This document shows positions 26,428-34,820 of a stretch of 64,000 bases of DNA, in pieces. How positions within the stretch are numbered: position 1 is the stretch's first letter; the number at the start of each line of letters is the position of its first letter. The stretch is from Candidatus Rubrivivax defluviihabitans (lineage in GTDB: Bacteria; Pseudomonadota; Gammaproteobacteria; Burkholderiales; Burkholderiaceae_C), in NCBI GenBank assembly GCA_016709385.1, contig JADJMW010000004.1:248001-312000 (forward strand), written 5' to 3'. A program made the position numbers and the translations under genes. The notes below the pieces were generated by a model that made no database searches, was not told the DNA's origin, and was given only the letters and a program-made list of their open reading frames with translations.

Positions 26428-26880
26428 GGATGCGCGTCGCCACGCGTTGAGCGAAGATGTTCCCACCGCACAGCGTCCATCGGCTGTCTTCGTTTCTCGT
26501 CCGCCGCCACGTCTCCCATGCTCACCGCCGCCAACGCCGAAGCCTGCGCCCAGCCGCACTGGCGCGTCATCGCCGCCGGTTTCGACACCGAACGCTGGTT
26601 TGCGGACAACCAGGCGGTGGGCACCGCCGGCATCGCCAACCCGCAGCCCACGCGGCTGCCGGCCGGCCAGTACGACTACCGTTTCACCAGCAGCCGGTCG
26701 AATTCACGCGCGTCGACTGACGATGTCGGTCGCTTCCACGGCTTTCGAACCTGGCGGGTTCTCGCCCCGGCCCCCCTCGCCGCGGTGGCGAACGTGTCCT
26801 GCGGTCGTGACGGCGCGGCTTGGCACGTCCTCCATCGGAGGGTGGACCCGCAGCCGGGTTGAGGGGATCATGTACAACTC
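26428..26880. other. 453-base gap with a possible gene remnant
   Basis: Between the acetyltransferase and the kinase genes. It contains an open frame, 26518-26862 on the plus strand (114 codons). The first 65 residues look protein-like (WRVIAAGFDTERWFADNQ, then IANPQPTRLPAGQYDYRF), while the rest is low-confidence sequence. It may be the truncated 5' end of a conserved gene. Nothing else, such as a strong terminator or promoter, was recognised. Confidence 0.35.
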
Positions 26881-28824
26881 ATGCCGCAGCCTGGCGTCAC
26901 CATGAAACCGTCCGCTACCACCTCCGGCAACGAAGTCACCGGCCCGCTGGCGGCCAGCGCCGGCGCCGATGCCGACGAGGCCACCCGCGTCGTCACGGCG
27001 CCACCCGGTCTCGGCCCGCTCAACGACGAAGCCACCCAGGTGGTCACGCCGCCACCCGGCCGCGGTGCCCGGTCCGACGAGCCCACCCAGCTCATCACCC
27101 CCAGCGGCCGCCCGGCCACTGGGCCTGGCGGCACGCTGCCCGGCCCGGCCAGCACGCTGGCGCCGATCGCAGCGGCCACGCCCGAGGCGCACGTGCGACA
27201 GGTCGGCCGCTACCGCATCGAGTCGCGCCTGGGCCGCGGCGGCATGGCCACCGTGTACCGCGCGCACGACCCCTCGATCGGCCGCGACGTGGCCATCAAA
27301 TTCCTGCACGCGTCGTTGTGCGAGGACGACGACTGCCGCATGCGCTTCCTGCGCGAGGCGCGCGCCGCCGGCGGCCTGTCGCACCCCAATATCGTGATCG
27401 TGCACGACGTCGGCGAGATCGAGAACCGGCCGTACATGGCGATGGAGCTGATCGAAGGCGCGTCGCTGGCCGACACGCTGGACAAGCAGAAGTCGCTGTC
27501 GGTGCGCGACGCCGTGATCATCACCCTGCAACTGGCGCGCGCGCTCGAGTATGCGCATGCGCGCGGCATCGTGCACCGCGACATCAAGCCCGGCAACATC
27601 ATGCTGCTGCGCGACGGGCAGACCATCAAGGTCACCGACTTCGGCATCGCGCACATGGACGACGGCACGGGCGAGCAGCGCACCCAGGTCGGCACCGTGA
27701 TGGGCACGCCGCAGTACATGTCGCCCGAGCAGACGCGCGGCGAAAAGCTCGACGGCCGCTCCGACCTGTTCTCCGCCGGCGTCGTGCTGTACCAGATGCT
27801 GGCCGGCGAGCGCCCGTTCCGCGGCGACAGCATGGTGGCGGTGGCGACCCGCATTGCCACCGAGGACCCGGTACCGGTGACGCAGAAGCGGCCCGAGGTG
27901 CCGGCCTCGCTGCGCCGCATCGTCGACCGCTGCCTGGCCAAGCCGCCGGCGCAGCGTTACCAGTCGGGCAAGGAACTTTCCGAGGCCCTGGTCAAGGTGC
28001 TGGCCGAGCTCGACGAAACGGCGCGCGAGAGCGACAAGCCGCGCATCATTCCGCTGCGCGTGAAGTGGGCGCTGATGATGAGCCTGATCGTCGCCGTGGT
28101 CATGGGCATCACGGCCGCCGTCATCACGCAGCGCCAGTACGCGGCGATGATGGCGCAGGTCTCCGACTACGGTGCGTCGCTGGCGCGCTTCATCGCGGCG
28201 CAGAACGCGGCGGCGGCGCTCGGCGAGGACTGGGAAACGGTCGACGTGGCGGTGGCCGAAATCATGAAGACACGCAATTTCGAGCGCATCACCGTCGTCG
28301 ACCGCGGCGGCATTGTGCAAGCGGCCAGTCAGGGTGCGCTCGTCGGGCAGCCTTACCAGCCACCCCCCGGCAGCGAAGGTCTGGGCACCGTCGACGGTGC
28401 GGCGGCCACGCGCTACGCGGCCGGCGGCGAGCCGGTGCTCGGCTTCGAGGTCCCGGTGCTGTTCCAGAATGTCCAGGTGGGCCGGGTGGCGCTCGGCATC
28501 CCGGAGGCACCGGTGACCCGGATCGCGCGGCTGTCGATCACGCTGATGATCGTGCTCGCGGTGGTCACGGTGCTGGCGGTCGCGATCGCGATGTACTTCG
28601 TTGCCAACTGGTTCGCCAAGCCCATCCGCACCGTGAGCGAGGCCATGGCGGAGATCGCCAAGGGCCGCTTCGACCACCGCATTGCCGAACACCGCAAGGA
28701 CGAATTCGGCGAGTTGTTCGCCGCTTTCGACGGCATGGCCCATGCATTGCAGCAACGCTTCCCGGAATCGCCTTCGCCGCCGACGCCGCCCGTTGCAGGC
28801 CCGGCCACGCCCGAGCCGGGTTGA
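26881..28824 (+). CDS. ppkA: Membrane Ser/Thr protein kinase, PpkA-like, with HAMP domain
   Basis: A 647-residue transmembrane kinase. A Pro/Thr-rich leader with repeated DEATxVVT-like motifs (about 35-80) precedes a Hanks-type kinase domain (about 108-375) with LGRGGMATVYRAHD, Lys140 (VAIK), HRDIKPGN (Asp234) and DFG (Asp253). Then come a membrane segment (WALMMSLIVAVVMGITAAV), a periplasmic sensor-like region, a second segment (ITLMIVLAVVTVLAVAIAM) and a HAMP domain. The TQ/TP-rich leader is a likely autophosphorylation region for an FHA partner. TagH and PP2C are encoded nearby. P. aeruginosa PpkA has a vWA domain instead, so architecture differs. An ATG at 26902 is an alternative start. 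Confidence 0.85.
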   Translation: MPQPGVTMKPSATTSGNEVTGPLAASAGADADEATRVVTAPPGLGPLNDEATQVVTPPPGRGARSDEPTQLITPSGRPATGPGGTLPGPASTLAPIAAATPEAHVRQVGRYRIESRLGRGGMATVYRAHDPSIGRDVAIKFLHASLCEDDDCRMRFLREARAAGGLSHPNIVIVHDVGEIENRPYMAMELIEGASLADTLDKQKSLSVRDAVIITLQLARALEYAHARGIVHRDIKPGNIMLLRDGQTIKVTDFGIAHMDDGTGEQRTQVGTVMGTPQYMSPEQTRGEKLDGRSDLFSAGVVLYQMLAGERPFRGDSMVAVATRIATEDPVPVTQKRPEVPASLRRIVDRCLAKPPAQRYQSGKELSEALVKVLAELDETARESDKPRIIPLRVKWALMMSLIVAVVMGITAAVITQRQYAAMMAQVSDYGASLARFIAAQNAAAALGEDWETVDVAVAEIMKTRNFERITVVDRGGIVQAASQGALVGQPYQPPPGSEGLGTVDGAAATRYAAGGEPVLGFEVPVLFQNVQVGRVALGIPEAPVTRIARLSITLMIVLAVVTVLAVAIAMYFVANWFAKPIRTVSEAMAEIAKGRFDHRIAEHRKDEFGELFAAFDGMAHALQQRFPESPSPPTPPVAGPATPEPG

Positions 28825-28833
28825 ATTCGCGTG

Positions 28834-29943
28834 ATGCCCATGCCGGCATGGTCTGCCTTGCCTTGGCCCGTGCGGGCCTGGTCGAAGCGCTCGTGCCTGG
28901 TTGCTGCGGTCGTTGGCGCGGTCGGCTGCGCGGCGCCGCCGCCGGCGCCAACGCCGGCACCACCGGCTGAATCGCCACAGCCGCCATCACCGCCGGCCAT
29001 CGGCGGCTGGCCGGGTGCCGCGGGTGACGTGGCGGGCCGCAGCGATCGCCTGCTCGTCTACCTGCCGCGTCGGGGCGACACGCTGGAAGGTATCGCGGCG
29101 CGTTTGCTCGGCAGCGCCGACCTGGCCTGGCGCATTGCCGACGCGAATGGGCAGCGCTGGAAGCCGGTCGAAGGCCAACCGGTGATCGTGCCGCTCGTGG
29201 TCGAAAACCCCGTCGGCATCACGGCGGACGGCATCCAGACCATTCCCATCCTCTGCTACCACCGCTTCGGGCTCAGCGCGAACAAGATGACGGTGACGCC
29301 GGCACAGTTCGAGGCTCAACTGCAGTGGCTGGCGCGCAACCACTATCGTGTGCTGCGACTCGGAGAATTGACGGGTTTTCTTGCCGGGCGCGAGCCGCTG
29401 CCGCAGCGGTCGGTGGTGATCACCATGGACGACGGTTACGAGTCGGTTCACCGCCACGCCATGCCGCTGCTGCGCAAGTACGGGTTCCCGGCCACGCTCT
29501 TCGTCTACACCGACTTCGTGGGCGCGGGCGATGCGATGAGCTTGTCGCAGTTACGCGAACTGGCCCGATCCGGACTGGTCGATATTCAGGCGCACTCGAA
29601 GACACATCGCAACCTGATCCAGCGTACACCGGCGGAGACCGAGGCTGAACACCGGCAGGCGATCGACGGTGAACTGCGCCTGTCGCGCGCGACCCTGGAG
29701 CGGTGGCTGGCACCGGCCGGTGTTCAGGTGCGGCACTTCGCCTACCCCTATGGCGACGCCGACGACCTGGTACTCGAGTCGATGCTGCGCAACGGCTTCG
29801 AACTCGGTGTCACCGTCAACCCGGGCGGCAATGCTTTCTATGCCGATCCGCTGCTGCTTCGCCGCACGATGATTTTCGGCGACCATGACCTGGAGGCGTT
29901 CAAGGCGCGGGTCCAGATCCGCCGCACCGCGGCAAGGCCATGA
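28834..29943 (+). CDS. LysM-like/polysaccharide deacetylase lipoprotein
   Basis: A predicted lipoprotein of 369 residues with lipobox AVGC (Cys32). A LysM-like segment (LPRRGDTLEGIAARLLG, residues about 68-120) suggests cell-wall binding. The NodB/PgaB-type deacetylase domain shows the metal/catalytic motifs TMDDGYES (Asp199-Asp200), AHSKTHRNL (His254, His258) and FAYPYGD. It would act on N-acetylated glycans of the envelope, possibly peptidoglycan or an exopolysaccharide. It follows the kinase by 9 bases and overlaps the next lipoprotein (ATGA). GTG 28831 and ATG 28840 are other possible starts. Confidence 0.82.
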   Translation: MPMPAWSALPWPVRAWSKRSCLVAAVVGAVGCAAPPPAPTPAPPAESPQPPSPPAIGGWPGAAGDVAGRSDRLLVYLPRRGDTLEGIAARLLGSADLAWRIADANGQRWKPVEGQPVIVPLVVENPVGITADGIQTIPILCYHRFGLSANKMTVTPAQFEAQLQWLARNHYRVLRLGELTGFLAGREPLPQRSVVITMDDGYESVHRHAMPLLRKYGFPATLFVYTDFVGAGDAMSLSQLRELARSGLVDIQAHSKTHRNLIQRTPAETEAEHRQAIDGELRLSRATLERWLAPAGVQVRHFAYPYGDADDLVLESMLRNGFELGVTVNPGGNAFYADPLLLRRTMIFGDHDLEAFKARVQIRRTAARP

Positions 29944-30857
29944 CGCGGAACCCGAGTGGGCGGCAAGAAGGTGCCCCGTGCGCGACGGGCAGGCCCCGTG
30001 GGCCCTCGCGTTCGACCCGAAGTGCCCAGGCCGCCTGCGCCATGGCGGTGCTCCTGGCGGCGTGCACCAGCGTGCCGACGCCGCCAGCGCCGCCGGCAAC
30101 AACGGCGCCGGAGCCTGCGGTGCGGATGCCCGCGCAGGCTGACGCGAACGCCCTGTCGGCATTCGAGCAGCAACACCGTCAGAAGGCGGTGCAGGCCGCC
30201 GCGCAGGGCCGGTGGGCCGACGCCCAGGCAGCCTGGGATGTGGTGCTCGTCCTCAGGCCGCAGGACGCGGAGGCCTCGATGCGCCGGCGCGAAGCCGTTG
30301 CGGCGGCCGCGGACGGCGTGGCCGAACGTCTGCCGCGCGCCCGTCTAGCGCAGCGCAAGGGCGACCTGGAAGGCGCGTCACGGCTGTATCTCGAGGTGCT
30401 CGCGCTCGATCCCTGGCACGCGGAGGCCGCCGCGGCGCTGCGTGCGATCGAATCCGAGCGGATCCGTCGCAGCCGATCGATCGCGGCATCGCGCGGGCTG
30501 GCCTATCGCGCCCCGCCAGCACCTGCACCGGCGCCGATGCCCGCGGCCGGCGCCGTCCGCAGCGACGTCGAACATGCGGCGATGCTGTCGCGACAAGGCG
30601 AGGTCGATGCGGCGATCGCTCTGCTGCAGCCTGTGGCCACGGCGCGGCGCTCCGACCCCGCCGCGCGCGCGCTGATGGCCGATCTCTACGTGCAGCAGGC
30701 CGATCGACTGGCAGCGACCGATCGCGCCGCGGCGATTTCGGCGCTCGAGAACAGCCTCAGGTTTGCCCCCGGCCACCCGGTGGCGACGAGGCAACTCCGC
30801 GCGCTGCGGCAAGCCGACGAGCGCAAGCAAACTCCGATGACGCGGCCGAAGCAGTGA
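29940..30857 (+). CDS. TPR-repeat lipoprotein
   Basis: A 305-residue predicted lipoprotein: basic N terminus, hydrophobic core and lipobox LAAC (Cys42). The mature protein has TPR-like helical pairs (GRWADAQAAWDVVLVLRPQD, GDLEGASRLYLEVLALDP, GEVDAAIALLQPVA, AAISALENSLRFAPGHP). It overlaps the deacetylase stop by four bases, so the two are translationally coupled. Its first repeat resembles the C-terminal repeat of the convergent lipoprotein gene downstream. Function is not known; an envelope assembly role beside the T6SS kinase is inference. ATG at codon 35 would give a shorter signal sequence. Confidence 0.72.
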   Translation: MTRNPSGRQEGAPCATGRPRGPSRSTRSAQAACAMAVLLAACTSVPTPPAPPATTAPEPAVRMPAQADANALSAFEQQHRQKAVQAAAQGRWADAQAAWDVVLVLRPQDAEASMRRREAVAAAADGVAERLPRARLAQRKGDLEGASRLYLEVLALDPWHAEAAAALRAIESERIRRSRSIAASRGLAYRAPPAPAPAPMPAAGAVRSDVEHAAMLSRQGEVDAAIALLQPVATARRSDPAARALMADLYVQQADRLAATDRAAAISALENSLRFAPGHPVATRQLRALRQADERKQTPMTRPKQ

Positions 30858-30905
30858 GGGTTGCAAGCGCCGAAGTGCCGGCGAGGCCGTGGCGGGGCCG
30901 CGCCT

Positions 30906-31862
30906 TCACTCCTTCGCGCGTTGCAGCCGTTGCTTCAGGGTGAGCGCCTTTTGCCGCTCGAGCGTGGCGGTGGCGTTTTTCGGGTCGAGCGCCAGCACCG
31001 CGTCCCACGACCGGATCGCACCGTCGAGGTCCTGTTTCGCGAAGGCGCTGCGGGCTTCCCGGGCGTGCTTCGCGATCGCCGCGTCGCGTTCACGTTCTGC
31101 GCGGGAAGGGTCAGGCGGAGCCGCGGTGGGGGCCGGCGCCGGTGGCGTCGCAGCGGACGGTGACGATGGGGGCGACGGCGCCGCGGCCGCCGCCGCTGGC
31201 CCGGAAGCCGGCGGTGCGACGGGCGCTGCGGCGGCAGGAGGTGACTTCGGGGCGGGAGCCGGAGTGGGCTGCGCGGGCGCGGCAGGCGCGTCGAGCGGCG
31301 GTGCCTTGCCCGGCACACGGATCATCTGGCCGCCGGCCACCAGGCGCGGCACCTTGATGTCGTTGTACCGCGCGAGCGCGTAGAACATGTACACATCGTT
31401 CAGGAAGCGCTGCGCGATGCGCGACAGCGATTCGCCGGGCTGGACCCGATAGGCGAACGACTCGCGTCCGAGCAAAGCCTGCGGGTCTTCCTTGATCTGA
31501 CGCATCAGGTTCCGGGCCAGCCGATGCCCCGGATCCGACTGCAGCACACGCCCGAGTTCGGCCACGGCCGCCTCTTCCTCGCCAGCCTCGAGGTGTTCGA
31601 TGGCCGACGCGACGGCGCGCTGGATCATCGGCGGCGACAGGGTCGGCTGCGGGGATTCCGTCGGCGCGGTCCTGGGCAAGGATTCAGGCGCTGCGGGCAC
31701 GGGCAAAACCTCGGGTTGCGACGGCGGGGGTGCAGGCGCTCCCGGCTCCTTCGCCCCGAAGGGCATCTGCCCACAGCCGGCGACGATCAGGCTTGCTGCC
31801 AGCGCCGCGAAGGCAAGCGGGCGACGTAAGGGGTTTCCAGCGTTTGGCATCACAGGGTGCAT
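30906..31862 (-). CDS. LysM/TPR lipoprotein
   Basis: A 318-residue predicted lipoprotein with lipobox VAGC (Cys30). After a Pro-rich linker comes a TPR-like pair (SAIEHLEAGEEEAAVAELG). A LysM domain follows (YRVQPGESLSRIAQRFLND, then GQMIRVPG), for peptidoglycan binding. A long Pro/Ala linker leads to a C-terminal TPR (AFAKQDLDGAIRSWDAVLAL, then DPKNATATLERQKAL). It is encoded convergently with the previous lipoprotein, 48 bases apart. ATG 31850 is an equally good start; neither has a strong ribosome binding site. A role anchoring the T6SS-linked envelope module to the wall is inferred. Confidence 0.75.
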   Translation of the reverse strand: MHPVMPNAGNPLRRPLAFAALAASLIVAGCGQMPFGAKEPGAPAPPPSQPEVLPVPAAPESLPRTAPTESPQPTLSPPMIQRAVASAIEHLEAGEEEAAVAELGRVLQSDPGHRLARNLMRQIKEDPQALLGRESFAYRVQPGESLSRIAQRFLNDVYMFYALARYNDIKVPRLVAGGQMIRVPGKAPPLDAPAAPAQPTPAPAPKSPPAAAAPVAPPASGPAAAAAAPSPPSSPSAATPPAPAPTAAPPDPSRAERERDAAIAKHAREARSAFAKQDLDGAIRSWDAVLALDPKNATATLERQKALTLKQRLQRAKE

Positions 31863-31875
31863 TGTCAGGCCTTTG

Positions 31876-31919
31876 GGCGCCATCCACCGTCCCCCGAGCA
31901 GGGGACGATGGATGGCGCC
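31876..31919. repeat. Long inverted repeat (19-base arms)
   Basis: Arms 31876-31894 and 31901-31919 pair at 18 of 19 positions around a 6-base spacer (CGAGCA); the single mismatch is at 31887. It lies in the divergent gap between the LysM lipoprotein gene and the small membrane protein gene. There is no flanking T-run on either strand, so it is not a standard intrinsic terminator. It could be a REP-like element or a regulatory hairpin. Confidence 0.7.
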
Positions 31920-32078
31920 ACCTGGGCTCGAATCTGGAACAGACCAGCCATTGTGCGCACAAGGTTCCGCCGGCATCAACCGGGTGGAGGACGGGTGACT
32001 TTGTGCCCTGCTGGTAGCACGCGTCGCCCGGCAATATGTCATGAAGCGCGGGATGCCGCGTCGACCTAGGGAGCGGCC

Positions 32079-32246
32079 TTGAGCGACCCGGCCAACACCT
32101 TTCCCGTCCTCGCCGCCGGCTTCGGCATGCTGGCCGCCTGGCGTTACATGCGCACCCGGCAATGGCGCGGCGCGGCGGCGACGTGGTTGCTGCTTGCACT
32201 GTGCTTCGGTGGCGTCGCGGTCTGGCTGCGCCTCGTGCGCGGTTGA
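32079..32246 (+). CDS. Small membrane protein (55 residues)
   Basis: A short frame starting at TTG 32079 with AGGGAG 8 bases upstream. The product MSDPANTFPVLAAGFGMLAA... has two hydrophobic helices (FPVLAAGFGMLAAW and ATWLLLALCFGGVAVWL) joined by a basic loop (RYMRTRQWRG), suggesting a hairpin in the inner membrane with both ends on one side. No family was recognised. It precedes tagH by 111 bases in the same direction. The good ribosome binding site and clean hydrophobic pattern argue that it is real. Confidence 0.5.
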   Translation: MSDPANTFPVLAAGFGMLAAWRYMRTRQWRGAAATWLLLALCFGGVAVWLRLVRG

Positions 32247-32357
32247 GCGGGCGTGACTTTGGTTGGTTGTGGCTGCGTAGGCACCTGACGACCATCGCGC
32301 AAACCGGTCGGCGCGCGAGGTGTCGTCCCCCCGGTACCGGTGCCTCTGCGATCCCCG

Positions 32358-34016
32358 ATGTCCCTCACCCTGCTGGCCATAGCGCTGAACGATCAGCCGC
32401 TTTCGCAGCCGATCACGGCGTGCTTCGACGCCAGCGGCGGCACGATCGGCCGTGCCGATCACAATACGATGGCGCTGCCCGACCCCGAACGCCACATCTC
32501 GCGGCCGCAGGCCGAGGTGGTCAGCCGCGGCACGACGTACCTGATCCGCAATGTCGGCGCCGCCAACCCGATCATCGTGGCCGGCCGCACGGTCAATCGG
32601 GGCGAAACCGCGATGCTGGAACATGGCGACGAGGTCCGCATCGGTGGCTACCTGCTGAAGATCGACTGCCGTGACCTCGAGACGACGCAGGGCATCACGC
32701 GCGGCCGTGCGCTGCACACGCTGACACCACAGCCATCGACGCCGGCGCAGGCGCCGCGTGCACCGGCCTTGTCGAGCGCCAACCCGTTCGCCGCCCTGTT
32801 GGGCAACGCGGCACCGTCTCCTGGCGGCCCGGCGTCCGATCCGTTCGCCGACCTGCTGCCGCCGCCGGCGGGCGTGACGCCGGGGTCGGCCGCAGTGGCG
32901 CCGGCGGCCGCGTCGCCACCACGTCTGCCGGACGATTTCGACCTCTTCGCGGCGCCACCCCCGCCGGCGCCGGCGCCGGCGCCGACCGACCCCTTTGCCG
33001 ATCTGGTGCCGGCGGGGCCGGCGCCGGACATCGACCGGGCATTCGGCCTCGACGGCGGCCGTGCACGCGATGCACTGGCCGACTTCATGGCCGACATGGC
33101 GGCGCCGCCTTCAGCCAAACCGGGGGACCTGCTGGCAGGCGGGGTTCCGCTCGATCCGCTGGCCCTGTTCGGCGGGCCGGCCCCGCCGCCACCGTCTGCA
33201 GCGTCGGCGGGACCTGCGCAGGCCGATGACTTGCCGGGTGTGTACGCGGCCTATACGCCGCCCCGCGCCGGGCCACTGCCTGCGCCCCCCGCGCCGCCCG
33301 CCATGCGCCCATCGCCGCCGCGGCCCGCTGCGGGCCCGTCACCGGCGGCACCGGGTCCGCCTGCCGGTGCGCCGGCACCGACCGCGTTCGATGCCGCTGC
33401 CCACCGCGACAAACCGGACCTCGACGCGGCCTGGCAGGCGTTTTGCGCCGGTGCGGGCATCGACCTGCCGGTGCCCGCCGGCAGCGCGGCGCAACGCATG
33501 GAGGTACTCGGGCGCATCATGCGCAGCGCCATCGAAGGCACGCTGCAACTGATGGCGGTGCGGGCCAGCACCAAGCACGAATTGCGCGCCATGGTCACGG
33601 TGATCCAGCCGCGCAGCAACAACCCGCTGAAGTTTTCGCCCGACGCGAAGTCCGCGATCGAACAGTTGCTGCAGCCGCCGGCGCGCGGCTTCCTCGACGG
33701 ACCGGCTGCCATGGACGACGCCATGCACGACCTGGTCGGCCATTCGATCGGCACGGTGGCGGGCATGCGCGCGGCCATCGGGGGCATGCTCGACCGGTTC
33801 GCGCCCGAGGCCCTGGAATCCAAGCTGGTGGGCGGGTCGCTGCTCGACAGCGTGCTGCCGATGAACCGCAAAGCCCGCTTGTGGGAGCTTTATCTGCAGC
33901 AATACCAGTCCATCCGTGACGAGGCGCAGGACGACTTCCACACCTTGTTCGGCAAGGCCTTCCTGGCGGCGTACGAGCAGCAGATCGAGCGCCTGAAGCA
34001 GGGTCGGCAGCCGTGA
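32358..34016 (+). CDS. tagH: T6SS FHA-domain protein TagH (Fha)
   Basis: A 552-residue protein. The N-terminal FHA domain (about residues 1-105) shows GGTIGRADHNTMALPDPERH and ISRPQAEV (shown for its IGR...H..S core), which binds phosphothreonine. A long Pro/Ala/Asp-rich linker follows. The C-terminal T6SS-specific domain contains MEVLGRIMRSAIEGTLQLM, NNPLKFSPDAKSAIEQLL and RKARLWELYLQQYQSI. In H1-type systems the kinase PpkA phosphorylates Fha to trigger secretion and PppA reverses this. The PP2C gene starts inside its stop codon. GTG 32340 is a less likely start. Confidence 0.93.
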   Translation: MSLTLLAIALNDQPLSQPITACFDASGGTIGRADHNTMALPDPERHISRPQAEVVSRGTTYLIRNVGAANPIIVAGRTVNRGETAMLEHGDEVRIGGYLLKIDCRDLETTQGITRGRALHTLTPQPSTPAQAPRAPALSSANPFAALLGNAAPSPGGPASDPFADLLPPPAGVTPGSAAVAPAAASPPRLPDDFDLFAAPPPPAPAPAPTDPFADLVPAGPAPDIDRAFGLDGGRARDALADFMADMAAPPSAKPGDLLAGGVPLDPLALFGGPAPPPPSAASAGPAQADDLPGVYAAYTPPRAGPLPAPPAPPAMRPSPPRPAAGPSPAAPGPPAGAPAPTAFDAAAHRDKPDLDAAWQAFCAGAGIDLPVPAGSAAQRMEVLGRIMRSAIEGTLQLMAVRASTKHELRAMVTVIQPRSNNPLKFSPDAKSAIEQLLQPPARGFLDGPAAMDDAMHDLVGHSIGTVAGMRAAIGGMLDRFAPEALESKLVGGSLLDSVLPMNRKARLWELYLQQYQSIRDEAQDDFHTLFGKAFLAAYEQQIERLKQGRQP

Positions 34017-34819
34017 TGATGCGCATCCGCATGGCCAGCTGCTCCGAGCAGGGGGCGCGGCAGCACAACGAAGACGACTTGCGGCACGGCGTGGCGCGCA
34101 ACGGCTTCTATGCCGTGCTCGCCGACGGCGCCGGAGGCCACCGCCGCGGCGCCGAGGCCGCCCAGCGTGCGGTGGCCCGCATCGAAGCCATGCTGCGCGA
34201 CGACGCGATGGCGTTCTCGCCGGCCAACCTGACGCAGATCGTTCGCCTGGCGCATTCCGAGCTGCAGCACCACCAGGACTCCGATTTCGCCGATGCACGC
34301 ATGCATTGCACGATCGTCGTGCTGTGGATCGACCCTGACGCCGGACACGCGTTGTGGACGCATGTCGGAGACTCGCGCCTGTACCGCCTACGGCACGGAC
34401 AGAACGACTTCGTCACCACTGACGACAGCGTGGTGCAGCGCATGGTGCAGGCGGGCCTGATCACGCCGGACCAGTCGCACCAGCACCCGCAGAAGAACCA
34501 GCTGGTGGCCGCGCTCGGCATGGAAGGCGAGGTCGAGCCGCATACCGTCGTGCGTGCGGTCGAACTGCGCGAAGGCGACGCCTTCCTGCTGTGCAGCGAT
34601 GGCTGGTGGGAAACGTTCGACGGCGTCGCCATCGTCGCCAGCCTGGCCCGGGCGCTGTCGCCGCAGGACTGGCTGGCCGACATGCGCGGGCAGATCGCTG
34701 CGCGCGGCAAGCCGCGGCAGGACAACTACAGCGCGATCGCCGTCTGGGTCGGTGATCCGGGCGAGGTGACGCGGCCCGGCGCGGACGACACGCGCCCGCG
34801 GCAGGCCCTCTTGTCCTGA
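34016..34819 (+). CDS. pppA: PP2C-family protein phosphatase, PppA-like
   Basis: A 267-residue Ser/Thr phosphatase of the PPM/PP2C family, with the metal-binding acids in the expected motifs: RQHNEDDLRHG, FYAVLADGAGGH, WTHVGDSRLYRLR, LLCSDGWWE and the final DNYSAIAVWV. It would dephosphorylate TagH/Fha and counteract the kinase at 26881. Its ATG overlaps the tagH stop by one base. It ends one base before the convergently encoded tagF, so the two operons meet tail to tail here. Confidence 0.9.
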   Translation: MMRIRMASCSEQGARQHNEDDLRHGVARNGFYAVLADGAGGHRRGAEAAQRAVARIEAMLRDDAMAFSPANLTQIVRLAHSELQHHQDSDFADARMHCTIVVLWIDPDAGHALWTHVGDSRLYRLRHGQNDFVTTDDSVVQRMVQAGLITPDQSHQHPQKNQLVAALGMEGEVEPHTVVRAVELREGDAFLLCSDGWWETFDGVAIVASLARALSPQDWLADMRGQIAARGKPRQDNYSAIAVWVGDPGEVTRPGADDTRPRQALLS

Positions 34820-34820
34820 C

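Noticed and set aside
30858..30905. Bidirectional terminator between the convergent lipoprotein genes
   Set aside because: The gap is GC-rich but has no clear stem followed by a T-run on either strand.
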